A stretch of 64,000 nucleotides of DNA, taken from the NCBI GenBank assembly GCA_028023455.1, contig JAQFVV010006452.1, positions 488,501 to 552,500 of the forward strand, in the 5' to 3' direction. The position numbers were made by a program, and so were the translations under genes. Shown in pieces: positions 46,584 to 58,359 of this stretch. This DNA is from Epiperipatus broadwayi. Its lineage: Eukaryota; Onychophora; Udeonychophora; Euonychophora; Peripatidae. Below the pieces are notes generated by a model. It searched no databases. It saw only the letters and a list, made by a program, of their open reading frames with translations, and had not been told where the DNA came from. Position 1 is the first letter of the stretch. Every line of letters starts with the position of its first letter.

Positions 46584-47489
46584 TCAGTCAGGTGGTTCTT
46601 TCTTTATTCTTACTGCCTCTCTAATGTACGTTCCTTTCCCCCTTTTGTCTGTCCTTCGCTTATAATTTATTGCCTTGTCTCTTTCTGTTTTATCTTGTAG
46701 CTCGTATATTTTACGATCCTTTAGCTGAGCAAAATATATCTGTTCAATGTGTCCCACTTTAGTACAGCCCACCTCGTTAATAAGAAATGGAACAAATCCC
46801 TCTTCTATAGTCTTTTCAAATAAAATTGCTCTATGGATAGCTTTTATCTCTGCCTTAAAATCATACTCCTTAACTTTTTTCCTAACTCTCTTCTTTTCAA
46901 ACTCATATTCACAACCACTAGATATTTTAACCAATTTATTTTTAGTTTCTTGCAGAAACTCTTTTACGTTATTCTCTGTCTTTTGATCTACATTTTCTAT
47001 CTCACCACCTATCTGCATCCAATCTCTACCAACTTCTATCGCTATTTCTACCTTGCCTTTTCTAACGCTATCCTGTTCTAATTCATCTTTTACTTCTTTC
47101 ATCTCTTCCTTTACTATTTCAACTTCCTGAACCTCCCTATTCCTATCTTTCTCTATGACTTCTACAGCTGCCTGATTTCCGTCAACTTTCTTCAATATTT
47201 CATGTCTCATTCCTTTCATTTCTGCTCTCAGCTCCTCCAGTATTGTTTGTTGACTTCGTTTTATTTCTATATTTTGTTTTGTTATATTTTGTTTCATTTC
47301 CAGCAACTCCTGTCATATTTCTTTCATCTCGGCTTGCTGAGTTTGTTTCATTTCTATTATCAACTCTATCATCATCTTCATCATCATCTGTGTCTCGCTC
47401 TCTTCTTTTTCTACTATCTGGGGGTGTTTAAATGAAACTGGGCTCTTTTCCCAACCTGCCTCTCTATTGCTTTCTTCTTTATCTTCCAT
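46584..47489 (-). pseudogene. Coiled-coil protein of the LTR retrotransposon, one internal stop
   Basis: Start ATG at 47,489. The frame runs 302 codons to TGA at 46,586-46,584, with a single in-frame TGA at 47,315-47,313 (about residue 59), so the reading frame is otherwise intact. The first third is strongly heptad-patterned (Met/Leu/Ile every 3-4 residues, rich in Glu/Lys/Gln) and should form a long coiled coil. The C-terminal third is basic and ends KKEPPD. No CCHC zinc knuckle, protease or capsid signature is seen. Its position directly after the primer-binding site is where gag lies. The product may be a structural or RNA-packaging protein, but this is inference. The TGA may be a C-to-T mutation of an Arg codon. 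Confidence 0.7.
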
Positions 47490-47856
47490 TTTCAAAATAA
47501 ACTTAGCTCCATTAAATCTAATTTTTTTTTATTCCAAATTACCAACTGAACTTTTCTTTTAAATCTGTTTATTAACGTTTTTTTTTTATTTAATCTTCAA
47601 CAGCTAACTTTATTTTATTTTTACAAAGCAAACTTAAATTCTTTACTTTTTTAAAAAAAACTTTACGAACGTCTAACTAATTAATAAACTCTTTTTGAAT
47701 AACAAAACATTAAATACAGACAGATCCGAAACTACCTGCATCTTTCCATCAACTTCTATTCTACCACTAACTTTATTTCACCTATTTTTGCCTACCATTT
47801 CTGTTTATTTTTCCCAACCACCCGAACAAAACATCTCACATAAAGTTTTAATATCG

Positions 47857-47874
47857 GCCCCATGTTGGGCGCCA
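47857..47874 (-). promoter_or_regulatory. Primer-binding site, tRNA-Lys type
   Basis: Minus strand TGGCGCCCAACATGGGGC, 15 bases inside the 5' LTR end. It differs at one base from the site complementary to the 3' end of tRNA-Lys used by many retroelements. This fixes the element's orientation. Confidence 0.88.
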
Positions 47875-47889
47875 AAAATTACTATTCTA

Positions 47890-49763
47890 TATACCGGACA
47901 AAAGCTTTAGACTCGCATAAACTGACCGCCAGGGCGCCACTAGTCCGAAATTTGGAACTAGACATTTATTTTTAAGGGGTTACAGGATATGTGAATCGAA
48001 TGCGCCGGACTAGCTCAATCAAGCAAATGAGATCTATGTTTTGTTCAGTGAGTTGGAAAGGTAGCAACAGAAAACAAAATCAACTAAGTAAAGGAATAAA
48101 TAAATAATTTTATTAAAAGTATAATTAAATGAACATAAATCTAAATAATAAACTTTAAAGCACATTTAAAATATGTACTACAAGTACATTCACAAAATTA
48201 AACTAAAATATTTATATGGCTTTGAGAGCGATTTCCTGGGTGTGAAAGAGTGCAAAATACTGGCAGTAGCAGAAGTATTAGTAAGTATACAGTGATCTCA
48301 TGTCAGACAAGGGACGTTAGCTTCCTGCTTATAACCCATAGTTAGGAAAAGAGACTTATGTCAAAACAGAAGAAATGCGAAGATAGCTTCCAAAACATTA
48401 ATAATAATAAAAAGGGTGTTGAAAGTTATTACTTTCAATCGATTGACCTCCCTCTGAGTGAGACAGGCTAGGAGCTCACGATCTACCTATTGAGAGGATT
48501 AAAATGATCGTATGTGCCCCTAATAAACGAATTGGAAGCTTGAAGAAATAAAACTAAGAACTATTATATTTCTTAATAGTCTATTATAAATAAAGTTTCA
48601 CGACATAAGCAGAACTAATAATAAAATGGGTCACGAGCCAGAAGTCAATTAAAATAGTCTGTAATATCCAGACAGCTTTCTATAATAAAAGGGATGTGAG
48701 ATTATAAATAAACTATCTTACTTACTAAGACTTAAATAGGACGGACAGTAATAGGTTTGAAACTAGCACTCGTTAAAAAAAAAATATCAAGCACACCGAA
48801 ATCGAATTACAAAAGATATAACTTTAAAAACATTTATATCACACAAAAAAAAAACAAATCTAAGACAACAAAATTATTTAAATTGTGGAGCATAAGGTAC
48901 CTTAATAATTTAGTTAAATGCTAGTGCACTAGACTTCTTAGGTTAGTCCGTTGCTCGGGAGTCACTGACGGTAGGCTTGGGCAAGTTGGTTAGTGGTTTC
49001 TTTGGAGGCAGTTCTTATGGCATTGTAGGCAGTTAATGGAGACACAGGATGTCTGAACCTGTCCTGGTGAGAAGCTTAGAACATCATGGTAAAGAAAATA
49101 TTCTTGCTGTAGGTTTAATGTTCATTCTAGGTAGAATAATTACTGGATCAGCTTTCAGAATAGGCAGAAATCGTGCAATTCTCCTGTCAGAGTTGATGTC
49201 TGTCTCTTTGCGCTGGTGCAAGTATTCTAGCTCATGCCAGTATTGAAAGCTAGTCCTAGATAATCCAATGGCATGATTCAACCTGTTATATCTGAATCAT
49301 ATCTCCTAAACCAATTACCAAACTTTTTCTTTTTAATTAAAATTTAAAAATTCTCGATCTAGATAACAATAGTTATCTAATTAACAAAATAAATTGCCCT
49401 CTACAGATCTAGGAATTAACTAATGAAAAATTCTTTTCTTTTTGTTTTCTTTCTTTTTTTAATTAGCCTTATCAATCTAAATCCCTAAATCTGAAAAGCA
49501 ATCTATTTGTACACTTTACTTTTACATAAATTTAACAAAAAAAAAAATCTTAGTTTTCTTTTATTTTCAAAATTAAAATTAAAAACCAAATATAACTGTG
49601 GTATTAAAATATAATTCCCACGCACATACATATATATTTGTACAAGCATAAAAAAAAACTTTTAATCAAGTTTTACAAACGAAACCTTATATAAAAATTT
49701 ATTTTATTTTCTTCCCCTATAAAACTATAAGTTTTGTAATGGTGTCTTAAACATCCATTACAA
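47890..49763 (-). repeat. LTR, 5' copy of the minus-strand LTR retrotransposon (1.87 kb)
   Basis: Direct partner of 44,008-46,128. As the 5' LTR it should hold the promoter. Polyadenylation-like AATAAA sequences are frequent on both strands and not diagnostic. The outer end TGTAATGG...CCATTACA forms a short inverted repeat. Confidence 0.9.
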
Positions 49764-49997
49764 TATGTATAAAAGAAACATTATTACTGGAACATTTTTT
49801 CAGAATTTTGAATTGTTAAAACAGTTTTAAGAATTTAAATCCAAGTTTGAATTATAATTAAAATTAAGTAAAAATAAGTAAAATACTGTAAAGCAATATT
49901 GGTTAAAATTCATATTTACTGACATATGAGGAAAATGATGAAATGCATATTTTTATTTGCAAGCTAAAGTTGTCAGAATCATTTACACTGTCCACAA

Positions 49998-50608
49998 TTA
50001 TTTCAAACATTGTTTCACCGAAACACTTGAACACATACAGTGGTGAGTGGTGGGTCATATACCCTATATATTACATATATCGACACAGGTATATAATAAG
50101 CCTTTCTTTCAGTTATTATATAGTAGAGATGTCTGCCCATCCCTTGTATATGTATTAAATGGATTATGTCCTGTGTATGAGGGGTCAGATTGACTTTAGG
50201 TCAACATGGATGTGACGAGAATATTGACCTCAGGGTGGCCTTCGATCATTCCATCATCAGATTTTCAATTGGATGGATGGTTGAAGAGTTGGAGTGTGAA
50301 GTGGTTTGAAGCCTGTCCATTAAAGTATAAAGATTGGCTGGCTATCTTAATACATATCTGAGCACTTATTGCATATATGTGTAGAGATGATAATCTGGAT
50401 CAACTAATGATTGCTGGTTTAGCATGAAATACCAATATTGGTGATTATTTATATTTTCAACATAAATATGTGTTCAAGTGTATCAGTGTTATGAAATAGA
50501 GTGGAGAGTGGTGGATAGTGTGAAAGTCTGTGCTCATATACCCTATATATTACATATATTGATACAGGTATATAATAAGCCTGTATTTCAGTTATTTCAT
50601 ACATTGTT
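49998..50608 (+). mobile_element. Family 2 HHR unit with 17-bp TSD and 481-bp period
   Basis: TTATTTCAAACATTGTT (49,998-50,014) recurs with one change at 50,592-50,608. The 577-base insert begins and ends with the same roughly 90-base block (GTGGTGGGTCATATACCCTA... and its match near 50,510-50,591). It is therefore one complete unit of about 481 bases plus a partial one, with a single hammerhead motif. This is what a reverse-transcribed multimer or circle would give. No protein is encoded. Confidence 0.75.
50388..50447 (+). ncRNA. Hammerhead motif (family 2, copy H4), one core change
   Basis: CUAAUGA at 50,404-50,410 (G5 changed to A), stem II UUGCUG-GUU-UAGCAU, GAAA at 50,426-50,429, an AUACCAAU stem III region, and stem I UUGGU/AUCAA plus GAUUAUU/GAUAAUC. 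The overall fold is kept. The G5 change should inactivate it. Confidence 0.65.
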
Positions 50609-50904
50609 GTAGAATAATTATTAATTAAATTAATCTATAAATTTATTGTAAAGTATTGAAAAATGAATTTTATTTGTTAAGAATTTATTTTTGTTTATGT
50701 TAATTAGTATGCAAAGATTATTTTGCATTTTAAGTTTTTAACTTCAGTTTTATAGAATATTTTTTAAAGATAAAAAAGTGAATATAATTTTAGTTAAGTT
50801 ATTTTTTATAATCAATATATTAATTAAATAAGTCATAATCTATATACTGGTCAGAAAATAAATACATCATTGCATTTGCTAAATAGGCGACTTATTTTTT
50901 TTTC

Positions 50905-51007
50905 TCATACGTCAAGCCGTCGGCTAGGCGCGAACCCGGGACAACTGCTTGGAAAGCAGCTGCGCTAACCTCTCGGCCACCAATGCTTGACATAGGTGAC
51001 CTATTTT
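50905..51007 (-). mobile_element. tRNA-derived SINE, copy 3, with TSD
   Basis: Minus strand: GTCAAGCATTGGTGGCCGAG, AGGTTAGCG, GCAGCTGC, GGGTTCGCGCC (B box), ending GACGTATGAGAAAAAA. Flanks carry near-identical ATAGGCGACTTATTTT (about 50,883) and ATAGGTGACCTATTTT (50,992-51,007). Confidence 0.85.
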
Positions 51008-51539
51008 ATATTAAGAAAAATACAAACTATACAATTGCTGATTTTTCCTTAATTTGTTTCCAGTTGCAGCTGCAAATGAAGTAACTAAAGATGAAAATAT
51101 TGGAAGACATCAGAAACAAAACTTTTCCAGAAACTAGCAAGACTTGTTCAAAGAAAAAAATAAACTCAAGTTTATTATGAAAAATAAGAAAAATCAGCAT
51201 TGAGGAACTGTAAGTTATTATTAGTGTTTTTCAAGTATAGCCATGACAAAGTCTTACATCATTGGTTTAAATAATAAGATGATTTTCTAATGGCAATCTT
51301 AATTAAGATCAATGTACACTTTCAGGAAATATAGTTTCAAAATAGAAGAGATGTACAGTTATCAAATTGTCTTCCAACTCACCAACAGCCATCCTCTAAA
51401 TAAATTTTTTTTGCATAAATAGCCTGTTTATGACCAAAAAGTTGTGGGAAAATGAATATCAGCTAACAGATTAAAATAAAATATCATGAAGAAAATTTAA
51501 AAAAAAAAATTATTAAATATTGAAAGATCGTTAAGGTGG

Positions 51540-51650
51540 GTTAGCAATATGAGGTGGCACTAAGAGTGGTGGGTCATGTGAAAGTCTGAGTTCGAATCCC
51601 ATATATATTACATATATAAATGCAGGTTTAAGCCTGTACAATGTATTAAA
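51540..51650 (+). repeat. Partial family 2 element with a B-box-like motif
   Basis: Contains GAGTGGTGGGTCATGTGAAA and GTCTGAGTTCGAATCCC, then TATATATTACATATAT and AGGTTTAAGCCTGTA, as in the 3' part of the 50 kb unit. GTTCGAATCCC is a perfect pol III B-box consensus. The ribozyme is absent. Confidence 0.6.
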
Positions 51651-52560
51651 GATCGTTATGGAAAATCCGAGGTTTAGAAGAGATTTTCTAATATGAATGA
51701 TTAAGCTGCTAAAAAGATAGTTATATTGAATACTATCCAAAACATGTTTTACTAAAACTAAATTATGCATGTTAAAAATAAAGAAAAGTTAAATAAGAAA
51801 AAAATGTAGGAGATAAAACCAAAATGGTTCCACTGAAAATCTATAAAGCCACCAACTTTCATTGTATCCTAGTTAATTTAAATATTTCAAAATGCTAGCA
51901 TTTAATTAGTAATATATTAATTTATATTTTTCGTAATTTTTTTTTTCTAAAGATTTTACGACATTTGTACTTTTTCGTTTATATAACATATATTTAGAGA
52001 TTTTTTTATTATAAAATATGTGAATGCTTATTTCATAGAGTGTGTATAAAATTAACAAATGATGTCAACCGTGTGTGTGTGTGTATATATATATATGAAG
52101 AGATGAGAGATATGATCTGGATAAAGCATTAAACTCAATTAAAGATATGTGCAAATAATGACACTAAGTAAAAATAAAATATGTATTTATAGATGTACTC
52201 ACAATATAGTGTTAATGAATGTAATTGCCATGTACTTTGGCTTACTGTCATAATTTATAATTCATTACATAGTTATTTTAAAATTAAAGAGCATTACTTG
52301 TATTCATTTTTTATTTATTGCATAGTATCACCTTTATATGTGTGTGCATGTGTTATCAGATGCTTGTAAAAGAATTGCTCCCAAGTTGTGTTAAAGTATA
52401 TATACCTTTTTATGAGAGATAAATTGCTTAAGAAATTAATAGCGATAGACAAATCAGTCTTTCATATCCAAAATGCTGGCTTTGGAAGATATAAAAGCAA
52501 AGCATATAAAGTTGATTTGTACTAGTGAATATTGTCTTTACGCTAGATTAATACGTCAAA
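51651..52560. other. AT-rich spacer, nothing recognised
   Basis: A short (GT)n then (AT)n tract lies at about 52,068-52,096. No gene seen. Confidence 0.4.
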
Positions 52561-52561
52561 A

Positions 52562-55210
52562 ATTATTCATTATCATCAGCCATTATTAATCCAATGCAGG
52601 ATGAATGTCTCTCCAAGTTTAATCTGGCTTCTCAGATCTCTAGACACTCTTCTTCACATCACTCTGACACAGCTTCTTATTTTATCCATCTATCTCATAT
52701 GTGGCCATTTTCTAGGTTTTTTACAATCTTTGGAATCCAGTTTAAGATTTCAATTGTTCATCTATTATCAACTTTTCTAGCAATATGTTCAGCCTAATTC
52801 TACTTCAGTCTTTCATTTTTTCAACAATGTCAGTAACACCTGTTTGTTCACTTACCCATGTATTACTCCTAACATGTATCTTCTATCTCTGTATCACTTT
52901 TCTATTAAGTGTCCAAGTGTCAGATCCATAAATAAGAACTGGTAAAACATGTTTATTAAATACATTGGCACATTTCCTTTCAATATTAAGTTATTTCTAC
53001 CAAAAGCATTCCAACCAAGTTTAATTCTATGATTAATTTCAGCCATTATATTTACATCTGTAGTAATAATTTGATCAAAGTATTTGTAGTTGCTAACTTC
53101 TTCTAACTCGTCATAATCAGTCTTTGTTTTATTAATTTTTTTAAAAAATCCATTGAACATTACATTAATCTTTTTAATATTCACCTTTAATCCTACTTTC
53201 CTACTTTCATATGATAACTCTTGCAACATTTTCCGAAGCTCTAAAGCATTATTTGCAAAAAACAATTACATCATTTGCAACATGTAAATGACTTGAATAA
53301 TCTCCATTTATTTTTACTCCTTTAGCTTCCTATTATAATCTACAAAATATTTCTTGCAACACTGCTGTAAAAGTTTTAGAGATATGGAGTCACCCTGTCT
53401 TGCACCTTTTTCAATGTTAACCTTCCTAATATCATTATGTAATCTAATGGTTGCTGTTGCATTTTTATAAATATTCTTTAGAATTAAACAATTTCCTAGG
53501 TCTATACCTTGATGATCCAATGCTTTAATCACTGAAGAAATGCTTATAAAATCAAATGCCTTTTCATAATCTACAAATCCAAAGTGTAATGACAACTCAT
53601 ATTCATTTGTCCTTTCTATAACTTTTCTCAATACTTCGTTATGATATACTGTATTAAAACCACTTTTAAATCCAGCTTGTTCTTTTGGTTGGTTGAAATC
53701 CAATATTTTCTGTAGATGACTTGTAATTTTCTTGGTAAAAATTTTGTATAAAACTGGTAATAAGACTGATAGGTCTGTAATTGCTAATATCTTCTTTATC
53801 ATTTTTTTAAATATTAATATTAATACTACATTGTTCCAATCATCTAGTAAACCTTTATCATTAAGATATTTGGTATGTAACTTCACCTGCTTATTTTAAT
53901 ATATTGATTATAATTCCATTATTACCTAGAGCTTTTCTCTTCTTCATAAGTTTAATTGTATGCCTCACTTCTTCATTTAAAATCTTTTGATGATTCAGAA
54001 GATATAATAGATATAGAAGGAACTTGTTCTTTATTACTATATAATTCTTGCTAGAACTTTTCTACACCTTTTATAATGTCCTCTCTCTTTTTAGTAATAG
54101 TTCCATCTTAGGTTCTTTTTGCATATATAACTTTTCTGACCAATACCTAAATTTTTTTTACACTCTTGAGACTTTCTCTTCTATAGCTTTTCTTGCTAGT
54201 TCACTATTGTACTCTCTTATATCATTATCAATTCTTTTTCATGCCATTTTACAAAATTTGGGATATTCAATCCTTCTTAATCCATCATGTTTATATATTT
54301 TTATATTTCTTCTTTTCTTCATAAATTCTCTAGTCTCAATAAAAAAAATTTATTGGTCAATAGCTGCTTTTTTTCTACAAGGTACCTTTATTGCACTTTT
54401 TAAACGTGTATCAGTTATTTTTTTATTAATTTCATTCAAATTTTAATCATGTTCAAAATCTGCTAAAACTTGAAAATAAATTTGCAAGTTCTAATTTAAA
54501 TTCATTAAAATATTTCTGAAGTTTAGGAATATCAACTGTAAATATTGTTTTTTTAAATTTTTTGCTTCTCTAGTTTTGCATTAACATGTATGTTACATCT
54601 AACTAATTGATGATAACTTCCTGTTTGAATTTATCAAGGACATTACAATCTTAAAATGTGCATTTTCTGTTAGTCAAAATACAATCCAATTCTACTGTAC
54701 CTTCATTTGGATGCTTCCATGTCCATTTCCTTTTAACATTTTTCTCAAAAAAAGAATTCATAATATAAAGTTTTTCTGAAAACTCCACAAGTCCATATCC
54801 TCTTTCATTTCTATTACCATAACCCAATTTATCTACAGCAATTTTCATTTGTTTATCAGTTCTAGAATTAAAATCTCCCATAACAATTTTAAAATGTTTA
54901 GTCTGATGAAAAGCTTTTTTGTATATCCATATAAAAATCTTCTACTACTTCATCACTATGAGAACTTGTTGGGGCATAAACCTGAATTATCTGCATTTGC
55001 TATTAAGTTGAATAACTAATCTTGTCACTATATCCAATGCACCATCAATCTCCACAATGTTGTTCTTCTATTTTTATATATAATGGACCCTATACTCCAC
55101 TTGTACTTCCAATATTTGTACCTTTGTAGTAGAGTACATGTCCACATTTTAAATCAATTGTCTCTTCATTCTTCTAACTTTACAAAGTGCAAAAATATCC
55201 CATTTAATAT
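52562..55210 (-). pseudogene. RTE-type LINE, second copy, 5'-truncated and strongly decayed
   Basis: Minus strand, same family as 36,522-40,268. It starts about a dozen codons into the endonuclease. It holds a 76-codon endonuclease piece (54,881-54,651; GDFNSRTDKQ, then ELDCILTNR), then an uninterrupted 190-codon RT piece (53,886-53,314; FVDYEKAFD and RQGDSIS). A 123-codon piece follows (53,265-52,894; motif C lost, KINVMFN, LGWNAFGRNNLILKG), then the C-terminal tail to about 52,570. Several deletions and shifts separate these. The RQGDSIS region lacks the one-base loss of the other copy, so the two copies decayed independently. Confidence 0.85.
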
Positions 55211-57174
55211 GACAGTTTGTAAATTGTAAAGATTTCGCAAAGTGTCATTCGTTCAAACATAACAAATGTAATTTAAAGTGATCGTGTAACACCTCATGCT
55301 CTTATTTCCACACACTTAAGATTTGCCCATACATAAATATTTGGGATCAAAAGAATGGGTGGATTCATTCCATTCTTTCTAAAATACTATATCTTGTGTC
55401 TGGAAAAATTGAGTATTCATTTATAATTTATCTTTAAATTGCATGTGCATTGGCTTAATCACTAATATTACTATTACATAAAAAACAGCGCTATATAAAA
55501 TAATATCTCAATAATTAATGTACTTTTTTTTTTTTAAATTAAGAAAATATAGAAATGTTGACATGAGAAGTCTTCTAGTTTCTTTGCCCTATATTTCTTT
55601 AAAATTTCCAACACTTTTGAAGCTAATATATTACTAGCATATTTTAGTATCCAGTAATACTGAATATAAAGCTTTATGGTTTTAGTTTTCAAGGAACTGT
55701 TTTAATATCATCTAGCTAAATATCTTTATTTAAATCTAAATGAATTGTTAGAAGAATGGATCCATCATTAAAATGATTACTCATGTAAGAGTGAGTAATT
55801 GTTTTTCAATAATAGTAACTACTAACCTGGTTTCCAGTCTAGTTTTTATTATTTTTTATCATTGTGAATTTCACAACCTTCTATTATATTAATTAAATAT
55901 CTGAAATGGCTTTTAACCATTCTATATTTTTAAACTGGACAGCTGCCTAAATTGCTACATAGGTCTGTTACTGGATAATAAAAACATAAAGAACCTTGTT
56001 ATTTATGCTTCAATAGGTGATGTTGGAAGGCAATGATGTGAAATAATGTAAGACAATTATTGTCTACGATGTAGGTAGCAAAAATCATAGGATGCTTAAT
56101 TTTGACATGCATTTTTTCCAGAAAGTCAATATGCCTTCATTTAATGTATAAATTAGATCATTTTAATATATAACTTGCTGTCCTAGATTCTGATTATATA
56201 GCTATATGAACAGGTTAGTTTAGACATTACAATAAAATAAAATATTATTGCTGAATTAATGTAATCTAATCCTCCTCAGTGGTAAATATCAATATCCAGA
56301 AATCAATTTGAAATTCTGGATAACATTACCATTGATTGTTATTTATTTCCTTAGGATCGAGAGCAGTTAAAGTTATATAAATCCCTATTAAATAATTTAA
56401 AAAATAAAGTAATATGTATTTATTCAAAGTATCATCATTATCAGTATTATACGCTAGTTTAATAGAATTAGATCATCAGTTTCAAAATCCAAAAATTATA
56501 ATTACCATGAACACTAAAGTTTCAGCGTATTATTGAACACTAACATTTGTATCCTAATCCATACATTTTGTTTTCCTTAAAGCCAAGTCTAGATAACAGT
56601 TTTGAGTTGTTGTTTTTTTAAATTGAAACTGAATAACAGAACCATTGCAAGTAGCCCGATCAAGATTTTAGTTTAGTAAATTCAAAAATATATATTTTTG
56701 AAACAAATTACATATCATTGTAACAAAAGAAATTATAGTTCACGTACAAAATTTTTGCATACAGAAATAGTTTTTAATGTGAAATAACTTACTGAGCTGT
56801 AATTCATTGCAAATGACATAGTCATGAGCTCTATACTTTCATTTATTATTCTGATTTTTATATTTTATTCCTGTTATTATTTTGTTCCTGTTGTGATGGA
56901 GCATTTATTTTTTTAAATAAAAGAATGAAGATAATTCAATCTGAAATTCTATAAACTTTTTTTCGATATACAAAGTGCTGATGAAAGAAATATTTTTTTA
57001 TTTATGCATCATGAATAATAATGGCCTTAAAAATATTCTACGTCTGTAAAGATGATTTGCTGATTCAAGTTTAAATCTTCCAAAAGCAAAATACTGATCA
57101 AAGATTTCTTTTCAGCCAATAATATGATTGTTAAGGCATATAAAATCTTAAGCTATGACTTTTATAGATATTTT
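55211..57174. other. AT-rich stretch, nothing recognised
   Basis: No ORF of interest and no repeat partner in the window. Confidence 0.4.
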
Positions 57175-57308
57175 ACTTATGTTTTGTAATTATTTTCCCA
57201 TGTGTCATAGCATCGGCTGGGAAGTGAACCCACTAACTCAGGACAACTGCATGTAAGGCAGCTCTGCTGACCTCTCAATCACCAATGCTTGACTTATGTT
57301 TTGTAATT
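57175..57308 (-). mobile_element. tRNA-derived SINE, copy 4, with perfect 17-bp TSD
   Basis: The minus-strand SINE body lies between two exact copies of ACTTATGTTTTGTAATT (57,175-57,191 and 57,292-57,308). The B box is mutated (AGTTAGTGGGTTCACTTCC). The TSD shows target-primed insertion by a LINE-like enzyme. Confidence 0.88.
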
Positions 57309-57687
57309 TGTAATATTTACTAAGGCAATAAACCTTTAAGCATGTGCGCTTGAAAATATGAAGGTAGGGATCTCTATAGGTCTTAACCGTAAGCTTACTC
57401 TTTGGAAGAAAAGAGGGGTATCCTTTACTTCAACCTACTTTCTATATAAATAGGCGAAGCTGAAGCGGATACATCTGAGAGTGTGAAGCTATTCAATACT
57501 TCACTGATTAAGTCCACAACTCCTATTACCCATTAGTACTCGGGAAATCTTTCAATTTACAACGAGTCAATGGAAAGATCTTATAGTTAGAAATCTATTA
57601 TGATAATTTAAAGTTGTAATAGAGGTCCCTACCTTCGTATTTTCAAGCACACATGCTTAAAGGTTTATTGCCTTAGTAAATATTACT
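57309..57687. mobile_element. MITE, about 380 bp, with 68-bp terminal inverted repeats
   Basis: GTAATATTTACTAAGGCAAT at the left is mirrored by ATTGCCTTAGTAAATATTAC at the right. The inverted repeats run about 68 bases with few mismatches. The interior is GC-richer and non-coding. It lies directly against the SINE target duplication. The superfamily is not assigned. Confidence 0.75.
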
Positions 57688-57689
57688 TA

Positions 57690-58355
57690 CGTAATCAATG
57701 TGTATTAAATAAATTTATAATTACAACTTTAAATTTATAATATCAAATAAATAAAAGTCAAGATTGTTATGAAACATGCATGTAAAAGATTTGCAATTCA
57801 CATTGAACTAATCCCTATAATTAATATTAACCTAATTGTTTTAACATTACATACATATCATTAATCCATAAATATAATATTAAATAATGTTAATTTAACT
57901 TGTACCATTTATAAAAATTTAACAATCTTTGATAAAAAGTCAATCAACCTCTGTGAGTCATCTATTCTCTCATATTGAATATTATCTAAAACTAGATATT
58001 ATCTCATTAGACATAGCAAAGTAATTTATACACTACCACAGTTTTTAATTTGATATTGAAGTTTAAGTGTAATTTTTCTATAATATTTGATGGAGTATAA
58101 ACTAATTCTAGGCTGCTGGTAAAATAAGTTATAAGTTATATCCAGTTCAGATTGGTTAATTTTTTCATCAAGATTGCTGCTTAAAAGATGATAAACTTTA
58201 ATATATAATGCAAATTAACTTCATTTAATATTAGTAAATATTTATATCATAATTAATTCTACATATGTATTACACAAAAACCTAAACTAAAAATTTATCC
58301 AGCTGTAACATGTAGATTACAAAATCTTAATTATGTATATTTGGACATATATATA
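57690..58355. other. AT-rich spacer, nothing recognised
   Basis: No ORF or structure seen. Confidence 0.4.
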
Positions 58356-58359
58356 TTAT

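Larger units (their letters stand above)
44008..49763 (-). mobile_element. LTR retrotransposon without pol (non-autonomous, large LTRs)
   Basis: Two direct copies of a 1.9-2.1 kb sequence enclose a 1.76 kb interior. Read on the minus strand, the order is 5' LTR (49,763-47,890), a tRNA-Lys-type primer-binding site (47,874-47,857), a coiled-coil ORF (47,489-46,584), a purine-rich GGAGAGGCAG run just before the 3' LTR, and the 3' LTR (46,128-44,008). No protease, RT, RNase H or integrase sequence fits in the interior. It must therefore use proteins from a related complete element. A possible ATAT target duplication flanks it but is hidden by low complexity. The high similarity of the LTRs suggests a fairly recent insertion. 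Confidence 0.88.

Noticed and set aside
46584-47489. The LTR element's ORF as a host coiled-coil gene
   Set aside because: It lies between two direct LTRs immediately after a primer-binding site, so it belongs to the retrotransposon.
45414-49281. 65-codon frames at 45,414-45,611 and 49,084-49,281, conserved between two places
   Set aside because: The conservation is only that of the two LTR copies. Composition and length give no sign of coding.
57500-57560. CACTGATTAAGTCC...GGGAAATC inside the MITE, considered as a hammerhead
   Set aside because: Position G8 and stem II are absent and no stem I partner is present.
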